Assembly (NCBI GenBank): GCA_016178015.1
Contig: JACOUB010000019.1
Coordinates: forward strand, 1 to 64,000
Direction: 5' to 3'
Length of the DNA: 64,000 nucleotides
From: Methylocystis sp.
GTDB taxonomy: Bacteria; Pseudomonadota; Alphaproteobacteria; Rhizobiales; Beijerinckiaceae
This document shows, piece by piece, positions 31,795 to 40,533 of the stretch (positions within the stretch are counted from its first letter, which is position 1; the number at the start of each line of letters is the position of its first letter). The translations under genes and the position numbers were made by a program. Under the pieces are notes generated by a model, which saw only the letters and a list, made by a program, of their open reading frames with translations, had not been told where the DNA came from and ran no database searches.

Positions 31795-32694
31795 TCAGCC
31801 CGGGAGCCGGCCCGGCGATTTTCTGATCCGCGCCGAGCCGCCGGATTCGACGCCGCGTCCGCCGAGCGCCGGCGCCGCGGACCAGGCGCCGTGCTTCATC
31901 TCGAGAAACAGCGCGATCGCCTGCGCGCGATTGCGCACCTGCAGCTTCTCGAACAGATTGCGCAAGTGGAATTTGATCGTGTTGATCGATACGCCGAAAT
32001 CCCTGGCGAGCTGGCCGTTGGTGTGCCCGGAGCCGAGCGCCGACAGCAGGCTACGCTCGCGCAGGGTGAGATTCTCCAGCGGGTCCGAGCGCATCTTGCG
32101 AAAGTCGATGAACGGAAACACCATGTCGCCGGCGGCCACCGCCGCCAATACGGCGAGCAGACGCTCGGGCGGAGCGCGCTTGCTCACGAAGCCGGCGCCG
32201 CCTAGCGCCAAGGTCTCGGCGGGCGCGGCCGGATCATTGGTGCCGCTGTAGACGACGATTTTGGGCGCGAAGGCCTGCCGCGAGAGGGCGCGCAGCACCT
32301 CCCGCGCATGCACGGTCGGCAATTGCCAGCCGATGACCGCGATGCTGAATTGTTGCAGGCGCACCGCGTCGAGGAACTCTTCGCCGTCGTTGACTTTCGA
32401 AATAAGGTTGAAGCGATTGTCCTCGTTCAGCAGCGCTTCGAGCCCGGCGAGGATCAACGGGCTCTTGTCGGCGATGGCGACGTCGACCGGACAGGCGCCG
32501 CGCGCTTGGCCACGGCCATTGCCGTCGCTTGCGGCGCCGATCGTCAGGCCGGCCGCCGCCCGATTGCGATCCGCGGCGAGATGCAACGCGGAACGCGCGG
32601 GAGCCCGAATGTCGCAAGCCCCGCCAAAACCGCTTCGGACGACCCGCGTCCGCCCATCTCCGATTTTCGTCGAAGACGTCAGGGTCATGGTCAT
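31795..32694 (-). CDS. LuxR-family response regulator with atypical receiver domain
   Basis: C-terminal LTLRERSLLSALGSGHTNGQLARDFGVSINTIKFHLRNLFEKLQVRNRAQAIAL (LuxR HTH); N-terminal receiver VDVAIADKSPLILAGLEALLNE. Confidence 0.85.
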   Translation of the reverse strand: MTMTLTSSTKIGDGRTRVVRSGFGGACDIRAPARSALHLAADRNRAAAGLTIGAASDGNGRGQARGACPVDVAIADKSPLILAGLEALLNEDNRFNLISKVNDGEEFLDAVRLQQFSIAVIGWQLPTVHAREVLRALSRQAFAPKIVVYSGTNDPAAPAETLALGGAGFVSKRAPPERLLAVLAAVAAGDMVFPFIDFRKMRSDPLENLTLRERSLLSALGSGHTNGQLARDFGVSINTIKFHLRNLFEKLQVRNRAQAIALFLEMKHGAWSAAPALGGRGVESGGSARIRKSPGRLPG

Positions 32695-32707
32695 CTCCGA
32701 TGATGGC

Positions 32708-32747
32708 GCTGCGCTAGTCTTGCATTTGCTGCGCTAGTCTTGCATTT
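32708..32747. repeat. Perfect 20-bp tandem duplication (gctgcgctagtcttgcattt x2)
   Basis: Read directly. Confidence 0.95.
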
Positions 32748-33025
32748 GAATTTGCATCGTCCGCACCGCCGGACGACGAGAGCGTTCAGGCGAGACGGAC
32801 GCCCCTTCCCCGAATCCGGCCGGAGTCCGAAGTCAACACAGTATATATCCGATTTGTCTCATTTTCAAAGCAATCATGACGGGGGGCGAGCGCCGAGCCG
32901 ATCATCAAAATAAATCGATCGCCAACCGCGAGCGTTGGCGACACCGGCCTAACTTAAAAAACCGGCACGGCAAACCGGCCGGAAGCCGACACGCCGCGCC
33001 CATGTGCAAGATTCCGAGGCCTGCT

Positions 33026-33139
33026 TCAGTCGCTGAGAACCCAGCGCGCCGCGAAATAGGCAACCAAGCCGAGGACGATCACCGCAATCATGCCGAATGG
33101 GGTGGCCGCATATTGCGTCAACTCGAGAATAGCTCCCAT
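33026..33139 (-). CDS. 37-aa single-TM membrane miniprotein
   Basis: MGAILELTQYAATPFGMIAVIVLGLVAYFAARWVLSD preceded by strong SD (caaggaggtaaggttATG). Confidence 0.55.
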   Translation of the reverse strand: MGAILELTQYAATPFGMIAVIVLGLVAYFAARWVLSD

Positions 33140-33333
33140 AACCTTACCTCCTTGGCTGTCACGCTCACTGTTGTTGCATTTACCACTGCCGCTATGCGAC
33201 GACACCACTCGTAACGAGTGATGTCTCGTCACATGAGGATCGGTTCGGTAGATCGCATAGTCGGCTGGTCCCAGGCGTCATTCCTAACGCTGTCCCGCAT
33301 TCGAGGTGGGACCCGCCTGCATCTTTGCTCTCG

Positions 33334-33384
33334 GCTCTATCTCTATCGAAGCTCTATCTCTATCGAAGCTATATCTCTCTCGAA
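33334..33384. repeat. 3x 17-bp tandem repeat (gctctatctctatcgaa)
   Basis: gctctatctctatcgaa, gctctatctctatcgaa, gctatatctctctcgaa. Confidence 0.9.
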
Positions 33385-33601
33385 GAGCAGACCGACCTGT
33401 TCCGTGGTTTGCGACCACGGTTCATGTGCAGTTATCAAACCGGATATTGCAGTCGATCTCGCTTGTCAAGCGAGTGTTTCGTCGCCGACTGACAGGCGGA
33501 AAGCGTAAGACCGCGCAGTTGGCGCTTGCCGCTCGGCGTGAGGCGCGACTATGCTTGAGGCGAGTCATAGGCGCTTCTATGCGCCGCCATTCGAGAGAAA
33601 C

Positions 33602-34018
33602 ATGCAAATGAACCAGCCGCCGTTCAAGACGATGATAGTCGTGGCGATCTTGCTGATCGGCGGCTTCGGGCTGTCCTTCATGTTTCGGCGACTTCCGGCG
33701 TGTTCCGGCGATGGCAAATACATGGCGACGATGCAGCAGTGTCAGGCTTATGGGATTGACGCCGGCGTCTGCCGGCAAGCAATCGACCAAGCCAAGGCGA
33801 TCGCCATCCGCGCCGCTCCGAAAGTCGCGACGCTGTTTGAATGCGAAAGCGTCTACACCGATTGTTTCGAAGCGCCGGCGGGCGGCTTCGCGCCGGTCCC
33901 ATCGTTCTGTTTGAAATCATCGACGTCCGGCCCGGCGCAACCTACCGAAGTCCGTTATCTCGAGAATGTCGCCGATCGACAAAACCGGAAAAAAGCGCGC
34001 GAAGTGCGGATCGACTAA
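33602..34018 (+). CDS. DUF1190-like lipoprotein/periplasmic hypothetical
   Basis: MATMQQCQAYGIDAGVCRQAIDQAKAIAIRAAPKVATLFECESVYTDCFEAPAGGFAPVPSFCL: spaced Cys and alpha-helical pattern recall DUF1190. Confidence 0.5.
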   Translation: MQMNQPPFKTMIVVAILLIGGFGLSFMFRRLPACSGDGKYMATMQQCQAYGIDAGVCRQAIDQAKAIAIRAAPKVATLFECESVYTDCFEAPAGGFAPVPSFCLKSSTSGPAQPTEVRYLENVADRQNRKKAREVRID

Positions 34019-34104
34019 AACGGCTTTGAAAGACGCTCGGCCAATTGGGCCACTGGTTGCCTCGACCAAATCCGTAAAGACGGAGAGCGCGTTCGCCGAC
34101 TAGG

Positions 34105-35001
34105 CTATTCTGCCGACAAAGCCTTATTGTCGCGTCGAGACGTCTGACGCTGACCGATCTGGAATTCGGCGGCTTCGATAATCAGCATTCCCGCCGAAGT
34201 CTTGATCGCGATGCGATAGGGCACGACGACATGCGCGCCCGGCAGCGGCGCGAGCCAGACGTCCATTTCACTGTTTTCAGCCAGGTATTTGGTCGAGGAG
34301 CTGTCAAGCCGGTGTCCAGAGATCGGCGTGTAGCGCGCCCCGCAAACCATCACCGGACCAGTATAACCTCTGGTTCTCACGCTTTTGGTCTCGACGTAGA
34401 AGAGACTGACGTTGAAACGCGTCAAGCCGTCAAACACGGGGATGGTGCGATTGCAAGCGGCAGGTCCGGTCAGCGACTGGGACTGGGGCACGCTCATGAT
34501 GAGCGCGCTGACCGGATCGACGATATTGTGTTTGTTTTCCTCGCTCACCGGCACGCGGACGGCCAAATCCCAAGGAACGGGCTTCACCTCTACCGCTCGC
34601 ACGGCATTGGCGTCGAGCGCCATCCGGACCGTGCGGCTCTCATGCGTATTGGACATCGTGTTGGCGTAGTTTGAAGGCGCGGGGCCCGCCGTGGACAGAG
34701 CCCCAGAAGCCGTGGCGGCTCCGCTGGTGTTGGTGACCAGCGTCGCCAATCCAGTCGTCTTCATGGCGATGTCGACGTGATAATTGTGCGGCTCGATGAC
34801 GCCCGCCGCCGAGGCGTGGCCGATCGAGAAGCCGATAAGGCTCAGCAAATACTGCGCCTTCAAGGTCTCGGCGCGCGCCGGCGCCGGCGCCAACGCCAGG
34901 GCGGCCATGACGCAACCGAGCGCCCGGCGCCGGGCCGCCGCCGCGACAGCAATCGAAGCAAGATTGACGTTTGCGTTCATGGCCGCTCGACTAAGGTCCA
35001 A
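34105..35001 (-). CDS. DUF3108 domain-containing protein
   Basis: LKAQYLLSLIGFSIGHASAAGVIEPHNYHVDIAMKTTGLATLVTN...VRTRGYTGPVMVCGARYTPISGHR...EMDVWLAPLPGAHVVVPYRIAIKTSAGMLIIEA. Confidence 0.75.
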   Translation of the reverse strand: MDLSRAAMNANVNLASIAVAAAARRRALGCVMAALALAPAPARAETLKAQYLLSLIGFSIGHASAAGVIEPHNYHVDIAMKTTGLATLVTNTSGAATASGALSTAGPAPSNYANTMSNTHESRTVRMALDANAVRAVEVKPVPWDLAVRVPVSEENKHNIVDPVSALIMSVPQSQSLTGPAACNRTIPVFDGLTRFNVSLFYVETKSVRTRGYTGPVMVCGARYTPISGHRLDSSSTKYLAENSEMDVWLAPLPGAHVVVPYRIAIKTSAGMLIIEAAEFQIGQRQTSRRDNKALSAE

Positions 35002-35090
35002 CTCAACGCGGACCGGTTCTAGCTTCGCTCGAGAATGCTCTTAACACGAATGACCGAACCGCGCTCGAGAGCCGCAACGCTCAAACCCAC

Positions 35091-35507
35091 TCAAACCCAC
35101 TCTTGCCAACGGCCGTCCGCGAAAATTCGCCAAGCGCGCAGCCCGGCCTTGGCGACCACGACGCGGCCCTGTTTCGCTTGGGCGACGAGATGCTTGAATA
35201 CCAACGTATTGCGCCAGGAAAAAGGCTTTTCCGGATCGCACACCGCATGATATTCGTCACTGTCGGGATCGTCCATGAACAGCGTGCCGGTGCGATCGGG
35301 GCGCAATTGCGGTCCAAGGCTGCGTTCATCTTTCCAGCGACACTGGTAGTCGCGGCAAACCTCCGGTCGCGTCGCATAGGCGCCGCAGCCGTCAGTCTCG
35401 GCGCAATGAACGCACCAGGCGCCGGCGCGCTTATCAAAATGGTCGATCTCCAGAACCTTGCAACAGAAGGAACACGGACCACAACTTTTGCCGGGAATTT
35501 CGAGCAT
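35091..35507 (-). CDS. YkgJ-type cysteine cluster protein
   Basis: GKSCGPCSFCCKVLEIDHFDKRAGAWCVHCAETDGCGAYATRPEVCRDYQCRW. Confidence 0.75.
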   Translation of the reverse strand: MLEIPGKSCGPCSFCCKVLEIDHFDKRAGAWCVHCAETDGCGAYATRPEVCRDYQCRWKDERSLGPQLRPDRTGTLFMDDPDSDEYHAVCDPEKPFSWRNTLVFKHLVAQAKQGRVVVAKAGLRAWRIFADGRWQEWV

Positions 35508-35620
35508 CGTAAACTTCGCGTTGCAGATCGGTCAGCGACGGAGAGAATCGACTTTGCTCATTGTGACCGCTACGACGAGCGATGCAAGCGAAGCAACAGC
35601 AAGGCTAGCAGGAAAGCGTC

Positions 35621-36490
35621 ATGACACGAACCGCCGGCGCCATCGACCCAGAGACTCTGTTCGTTTCCACGCGATGGCTCGCCGACCATTTGGAGGCGCC
35701 GGACCTCGTGGTGTTCGACGCGTCCTGGCATCTGCCGGGGGCGGGGCGCGACGCGCATGCGGAATATTGCGCGGGCCACATTCCGGGAGCGGCGTTCTTC
35801 GACATCGACGGCGTCGCCGATCGCGCGACCGATCTACCGCACATGCTGCCCGATCCGGTCGCGTTTTCGGCGGCCATGCGCAAGCTCGGTTTCGGCGATG
35901 GCATGCGCGCCGTGATCTATGACAGCGCCGGTCTCTTTTCGGCGCCGCGCGCCTGGTGGACCTTGCGCACGTTCGGCGTCGGCGACGTGTCCGTTCTCGA
36001 AGGCGGACTGCCGCAATGGCAAGCCGAGGGACGCCCCTTGGAAGATGGCGCGCCCTTGCGCGGGCCGCGTCATTTCACCGCCCGTTTGGATCATGGCCTC
36101 GTCGCCGACGCCGCCGACGTCGAGAAAGCGCTGGGCGATGGGTGGGCGCAAGTCGTGGACGTGCGCTCGGCGGAGCGCTTTCGCGGGCAGGCGCCGGAGC
36201 CGCGCCCCGGCGTGCGTTCCGGTCATATGCCGGGCGCCGCCAACCTGCCGTTTACGCAACTCGTCGCTGGCGGCCGGCTAAAGTCTCCCGCCCATCTGGA
36301 ACAGATTTTCGCGGCGGCCGGAATCGACCCGCAACGTCCGGTGATCGCCAGTTGCGGGTCCGGCCTCACGGCGGCCATTTTGAGTTTGGCCCTGGCGACC
36401 GCCGGCCGGCGCCCGGCGATCGTCTACGACGGCTCCTGGGCCGAATGGGGCGCGAGGGCCGATCTTCCCGTGGTTCGCGAGGCCGGCTGA
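35621..36490 (+). CDS. sseA: 3-mercaptopyruvate sulfurtransferase (rhodanese family)
   Basis: VSTRWLADHLEAPDLVVFDASWHLPG...HIPGAAFFDIDGVAD...VVDVRSAERFRGQAPEPRPGVRSGHMPGAANLPF...VIASCGSGLTAAILSLAL. Confidence 0.9.
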   Translation: MTRTAGAIDPETLFVSTRWLADHLEAPDLVVFDASWHLPGAGRDAHAEYCAGHIPGAAFFDIDGVADRATDLPHMLPDPVAFSAAMRKLGFGDGMRAVIYDSAGLFSAPRAWWTLRTFGVGDVSVLEGGLPQWQAEGRPLEDGAPLRGPRHFTARLDHGLVADAADVEKALGDGWAQVVDVRSAERFRGQAPEPRPGVRSGHMPGAANLPFTQLVAGGRLKSPAHLEQIFAAAGIDPQRPVIASCGSGLTAAILSLALATAGRRPAIVYDGSWAEWGARADLPVVREAG

Positions 36491-36688
36491 AAATTCGCTG
36501 CGGCGCTTAAAGAATATGCAGCCGTTCGAACTGGCGATCCGATGGGCAATTGCCCTTATTTTCGCCATGGCGCATTCTTGTGACAGATGCTATGAGCGCG
36601 GCGGTTCTTCGCCTGGAGCGAGGCATTCGTCCGGTGCGGGGGGCCTTAAGGCTAAGGTGCGAGGAATAGGGTGCGAGGAACAAGGTGA

Positions 36689-37027
<339 letters not shown>

Positions 37028-37118
37028 GCCGCCGCCCCACGATTTTTCATAACGCCCCGTCCCCCTTAGATCATAGCACCGCACTACCCCTCCCAACTTC
37101 GAGGAAAGGCTCCAAGAC

Positions 37119-38528
37119 ATGACCACGGCCAAGGACGTTCTCAAAAAGATCAAGGACGATGACATCAAGTTTGTCGAATATCGCTTCACCGATCCGCGCG
37201 GCAAATGGCAGCACGTCAGTTTCGACGTAACGGCCATCGACGATGCGGCCTTGACCGAAGGCCTCATGTTCGACGGTTCGTCGATCGCCGGCTGGAAGGC
37301 CATCAACGAATCCGACATGACGCTGTTGCCGGATCTGGCCACGGCCGTCGTCGATCCCTTCTTCGCCGCCGCCACGTTGTCCATCGTTTGCGACATCATC
37401 GAGCCGACCACCGGACAGCCCTATAACCGCGACCCGCGCTCCATCGCCAAGAAGGCGATGGCGCATCTGAAGTCCGTCGGCGTCGGCGACACCGCCTATT
37501 TCGGTCCGGAGGCGGAATTTTTCGTCTTCGACGACGTGCGTTTCGCCGCCGATCCATACAATACCGGCTTCACCCTCGACTCGGTCGAATTTCCGACCAA
37601 TTCGGATACGGTCTACGAAGGCGGCAACCTCGGTCACCGCCCTCGCACCAAGGGCGGCTACTTCCCGGTTCCGCCGGTCGATTCGGCGCAAGACATGCGC
37701 AGCGAAATGCTTTCGGCGATGGCGCAGATGGGCGCCAAGGTGGAAAAGCACCATCACGAAGTGGCCTCGGCCCAGCACGAACTCGGCCTGAAGTTCGAGA
37801 CCTTGATCACCATCGCCGACCATCTGCAGGTCTACAAGTATTGCATCCATCAGGTCGCCCACAGCTATGGCAAGTCGGCGACGTTCATGCCGAAGCCCGT
37901 CTATGGCGACAATGGTTCGGGCATGCATGTCCATCAGTCGATCTGGAAGGACGGCAAGCCGGTGTTCGCCGGCGACAAATACGCCGGCCTCAGCCAGGAG
38001 GCCCTCTATTACATCGGCGGCGTCATCAAGCACGCCAAAGCGCTCAACGCCTTCACCAATCCGTCGACGAACTCATACAAGCGGCTGGTTCCAGGCTTCG
38101 AAGCGCCGGTGCTGCTCGCCTATTCGGCGCGCAACCGCTCGGCGGCCTGCCGCATCCCCTTCACGACCAACCCTAAGGGAAAGCGCGTCGAAGTGCGGTT
38201 CCCCGACCCGTGCGCCAATCCTTATCTCGCCTTCGCGGGCATGTTGATGGCCGGTCTCGACGGCATCCGCAACAAGATCGATCCCGGCGCCTCGACCGAC
38301 AAGGACCTTTATGATCTGCCGCGGGAAGAGGTGAAGAAAATTCCGACCGTTTGCGGCAGCTTGCGCGAGGCATTGGAAAACCTGGACAAAAACCGCGCCT
38401 TTCTCAAAGCCGGCGGCGTCTTCAGCGACGATTTCATCGACTCCTATATCGAGCTGAAGATGCAGGAAGTGAGTCGTTTCGACATGACGCCCCATCCGGT
38501 CGAATTCGATATGTACTATTCCTACTGA
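37119..38528 (+). CDS. glnA: Glutamine synthetase type I
   Basis: [36 protein letters not shown]...[24 protein letters not shown]...[14 protein letters not shown]...[21 protein letters not shown]. Confidence 0.97.
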   Translation: MTTAKDVLKKIKDDDIKFVEYRFTDPRGKWQHVSFDVTAIDDAALTEGLMFDGSSIAGWKAINESDMTLLPDLATAVVDPFFAAATLSIVCDIIEPTTGQPYNRDPRSIAKKAMAHLKSVGVGDTAYFGPEAEFFVFDDVRFAADPYNTGFTLDSVEFPTNSDTVYEGGNLGHRPRTKGGYFPVPPVDSAQDMRSEMLSAMAQMGAKVEKHHHEVASAQHELGLKFETLITIADHLQVYKYCIHQVAHSYGKSATFMPKPVYGDNGSGMHVHQSIWKDGKPVFAGDKYAGLSQEALYYIGGVIKHAKALNAFTNPSTNSYKRLVPGFEAPVLLAYSARNRSAACRIPFTTNPKGKRVEVRFPDPCANPYLAFAGMLMAGLDGIRNKIDPGASTDKDLYDLPREEVKKIPTVCGSLREALENLDKNRAFLKAGGVFSDDFIDSYIELKMQEVSRFDMTPHPVEFDMYYSY

Positions 38529-38547
38529 TCGCTTCGGTTCGCGCGCG

Positions 38548-38658
38548 CCCTTCTCCCGTGAAACGGGAGAAGGCAGCCCTCGCGTCAGCGAGGGTCGGAT
38601 GAGGGCCCTCATCCGTCGCGCGTTCCGCGCGACACCTTCTCCCGCGAGCGGGAGAAGG
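38548..38658. repeat. Composite palindromic repeat, copy 4 (shorter/variant)
   Basis: cccttctcccgtgaaacgggagaaggcagccctcgcgtcagcgagggtcggatgagggccctcatccgtcgcgcgttccgcgcgacaccttctcccgcgagcgggagaagg. Confidence 0.85.
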
Positions 38659-38680
38659 ATTCAGCGCCCAGCCGAACTGA

Positions 38681-39484
38681 TCATCCGGATTTCGTATGGT
38701 CTGCGTCGTCGGCGGATCGGAGCGCGACGATGAGCCCTTCCTCCAACCAGCGCGTCAAGAATTGCGCCGCGCGCTCCGGCGCGGTTGCGGTCGTCTCCGC
38801 CGTCTGACAGACGTCGCCGAAAGTGCGCCCGGCGAGCGCCGCCGAGAGCGCCAAGAACTCATCCGGCGCGAGTTCGCGATAGCTCGATTCTCCCTGTGAA
38901 CGCCAAACGGCGGCGGCCTGCCGGCCGACCAGCGCCGGCGCAATTTTGCCGTCGGCAATCGCCCCTTTGTGCGTTGCGAGCGTTCCCGCCGTCAATTCGA
39001 GCGCGATCAGGCTGGGATGGAATGAGAAGACGAGCCGCGGCCAGCGCACAGGCTCGATCTTGGCGAGCGCATCGGCAGCGAGCGCCGGCGCCTCGGGGGC
39101 GTCGAAAGCATCCGCCAGAGCGCACTCGAAGCGCGCCAGATCGATGGCGCGCGTTTCATTGCGCCATGTTTCGCTGTCGCGCATGAAATCCGGCAGCCGC
39201 GTCGCGCACCAGCGCGCCTTGCGCCGCCGCGACGGCTCAGCGGCGATAAAGTCCTCGGCGAGCGCGTCAAACGCCGCTTCGCCGATCAGCGCGCGCAGGG
39301 CCGGAAAATCGGTGGTCAAGAATTCCGCCAGCCTCAGGCGATAAGCGTTGACATAGACGCCGAACAGCGTCGTGCGATCGGCGCGCTTCGAATTCCTGAT
39401 CGAGCCGAGAATGGCGGCGTTGTCCGGCTCGCCGCCGGCCAGCACGCCGGCTTGGAACGTCGACTGCAGCTCGGCGAGCTTCAT
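38681..39484 (-). CDS. DUF2063 domain protein (HvfC/BufC-like MNIO partner)
   Basis: MKLAELQSTFQAGVLAGGEPDNAAILGSIRNSKRADRTTLFGVYVNAYRLRLAEFLTTDFPALRALIGEAAFDALAEDFIAAEPS; overlaps DUF692 gene by 4 nt. Confidence 0.85.
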   Translation of the reverse strand: MKLAELQSTFQAGVLAGGEPDNAAILGSIRNSKRADRTTLFGVYVNAYRLRLAEFLTTDFPALRALIGEAAFDALAEDFIAAEPSRRRKARWCATRLPDFMRDSETWRNETRAIDLARFECALADAFDAPEAPALAADALAKIEPVRWPRLVFSFHPSLIALELTAGTLATHKGAIADGKIAPALVGRQAAAVWRSQGESSYRELAPDEFLALSAALAGRTFGDVCQTAETTATAPERAAQFLTRWLEEGLIVALRSADDADHTKSG

Positions 39485-40326
39485 GCGGCGCTCCGCGCCT
39501 GCTCCGAGGCGACCTTGGCGGCGATCTGGCGCATGCGCTCGAGTTCCCCGAGAAGTTCGGCGAAGGGGGGAAAATTATTGTCGCGTTCGATCATGGTCGA
39601 AACCTCGCCGAAACGGCGGCAGGCCAGTTCATAGAGCGCCCACACCTCCTCGCAGATCGGTTGATCGTGGGTGTCGATCTTGTGGGTTTCATGATCGGCG
39701 TGGCCGGCCATATGGAACTGCACGACGCGCTCCGTCGGCACAAACTCGATGAAGCGCCGGGGATCGAAGCTGTGATTGAAGCCGGAGACGAAAACATTGT
39801 TGACGTCCAGCAACAGCAAACAGTCCGCCCGCTCCGCCATCTCCGTGACGAAGACCCACTCGTCCATCTCCGACTCGCGGAACGCGACATAGGTGGCCGC
39901 GTTCTCGATCGCCACCCGGCGCTTCAGGAAATCCTGGACGCGTTTGATGCGATCGACGACATGACTCAACGCCTCCTGCGTATAGGGGATCGGCAGGAGA
40001 TCGTGCAGATTGACGCCATGCACGCCGGTCCAGGCCACATGATCGGAAACCCACGCCGGTTCGATGCGCTCGGCGAGCGCCTTCAGGCGACGCAGATAAT
40101 CGAAATCGAGCGGGTCGGTCGAAGCAAGCGACATCGACAGGCCATGCATGACGATCGGATAATCGGCGCGAATGCGATCGAGCGTGGCGAGGGGGCGCCC
40201 GCCTGCAATCATGTAATTTTCCGAGATGATCTCGAACCAATCGACGTTCGGACGGCCGGAGAGAATGTCGTCGTAATAGATCGGCCTCAGGCCGAGGCCG
40301 AAACCGAGCGGAGCGGGCTTTTGCAT
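39481..40326 (-). CDS. DUF692 multinuclear non-heme iron oxidative enzyme (MNIO; HvfB/BufB/MbnB-related)
   Basis: PLGFGLGLRPIYYDDILSGRPNVDWFEIISENYMIAGGRPLATLDRIRADYPIVMHGLSMSLAS...VSDHVAWTG...RVAIENAATYVAF...CLLLLDVNNVFVSGFNHSFDP. Confidence 0.9.
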   Translation of the reverse strand: MQKPAPLGFGLGLRPIYYDDILSGRPNVDWFEIISENYMIAGGRPLATLDRIRADYPIVMHGLSMSLASTDPLDFDYLRRLKALAERIEPAWVSDHVAWTGVHGVNLHDLLPIPYTQEALSHVVDRIKRVQDFLKRRVAIENAATYVAFRESEMDEWVFVTEMAERADCLLLLDVNNVFVSGFNHSFDPRRFIEFVPTERVVQFHMAGHADHETHKIDTHDQPICEEVWALYELACRRFGEVSTMIERDNNFPPFAELLGELERMRQIAAKVASEQARSAA

Positions 40327-40533
40327 CTTGCATCCCTCCGGTCCCTCGCCCCGCTCGCGGGGAGAGGGTTGGGTGAGGGGCCAAGGGTGTTTCCGAAAAC
40401 GCTCTTCTTGGCGCCGGCGACCGCGACAACGGCGCCGCTCAAGGCAAGCGACACGAGAGCCTCCTACCCTAGCCCGACCAATACCAACCCCAGCGCAATC
40501 GAGCAAAGAAAATTTGTCTTGCGGAGCAACGCC

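Noticed and set aside
36544-36590. Possible sigma-54 promoter (tggcgcattcttgtg) and gggcaattgccc palindrome upstream of glnB
   Set aside because: The -24/-12 spacing is one base short and the GC of -12 is not matched; not strong enough to claim.
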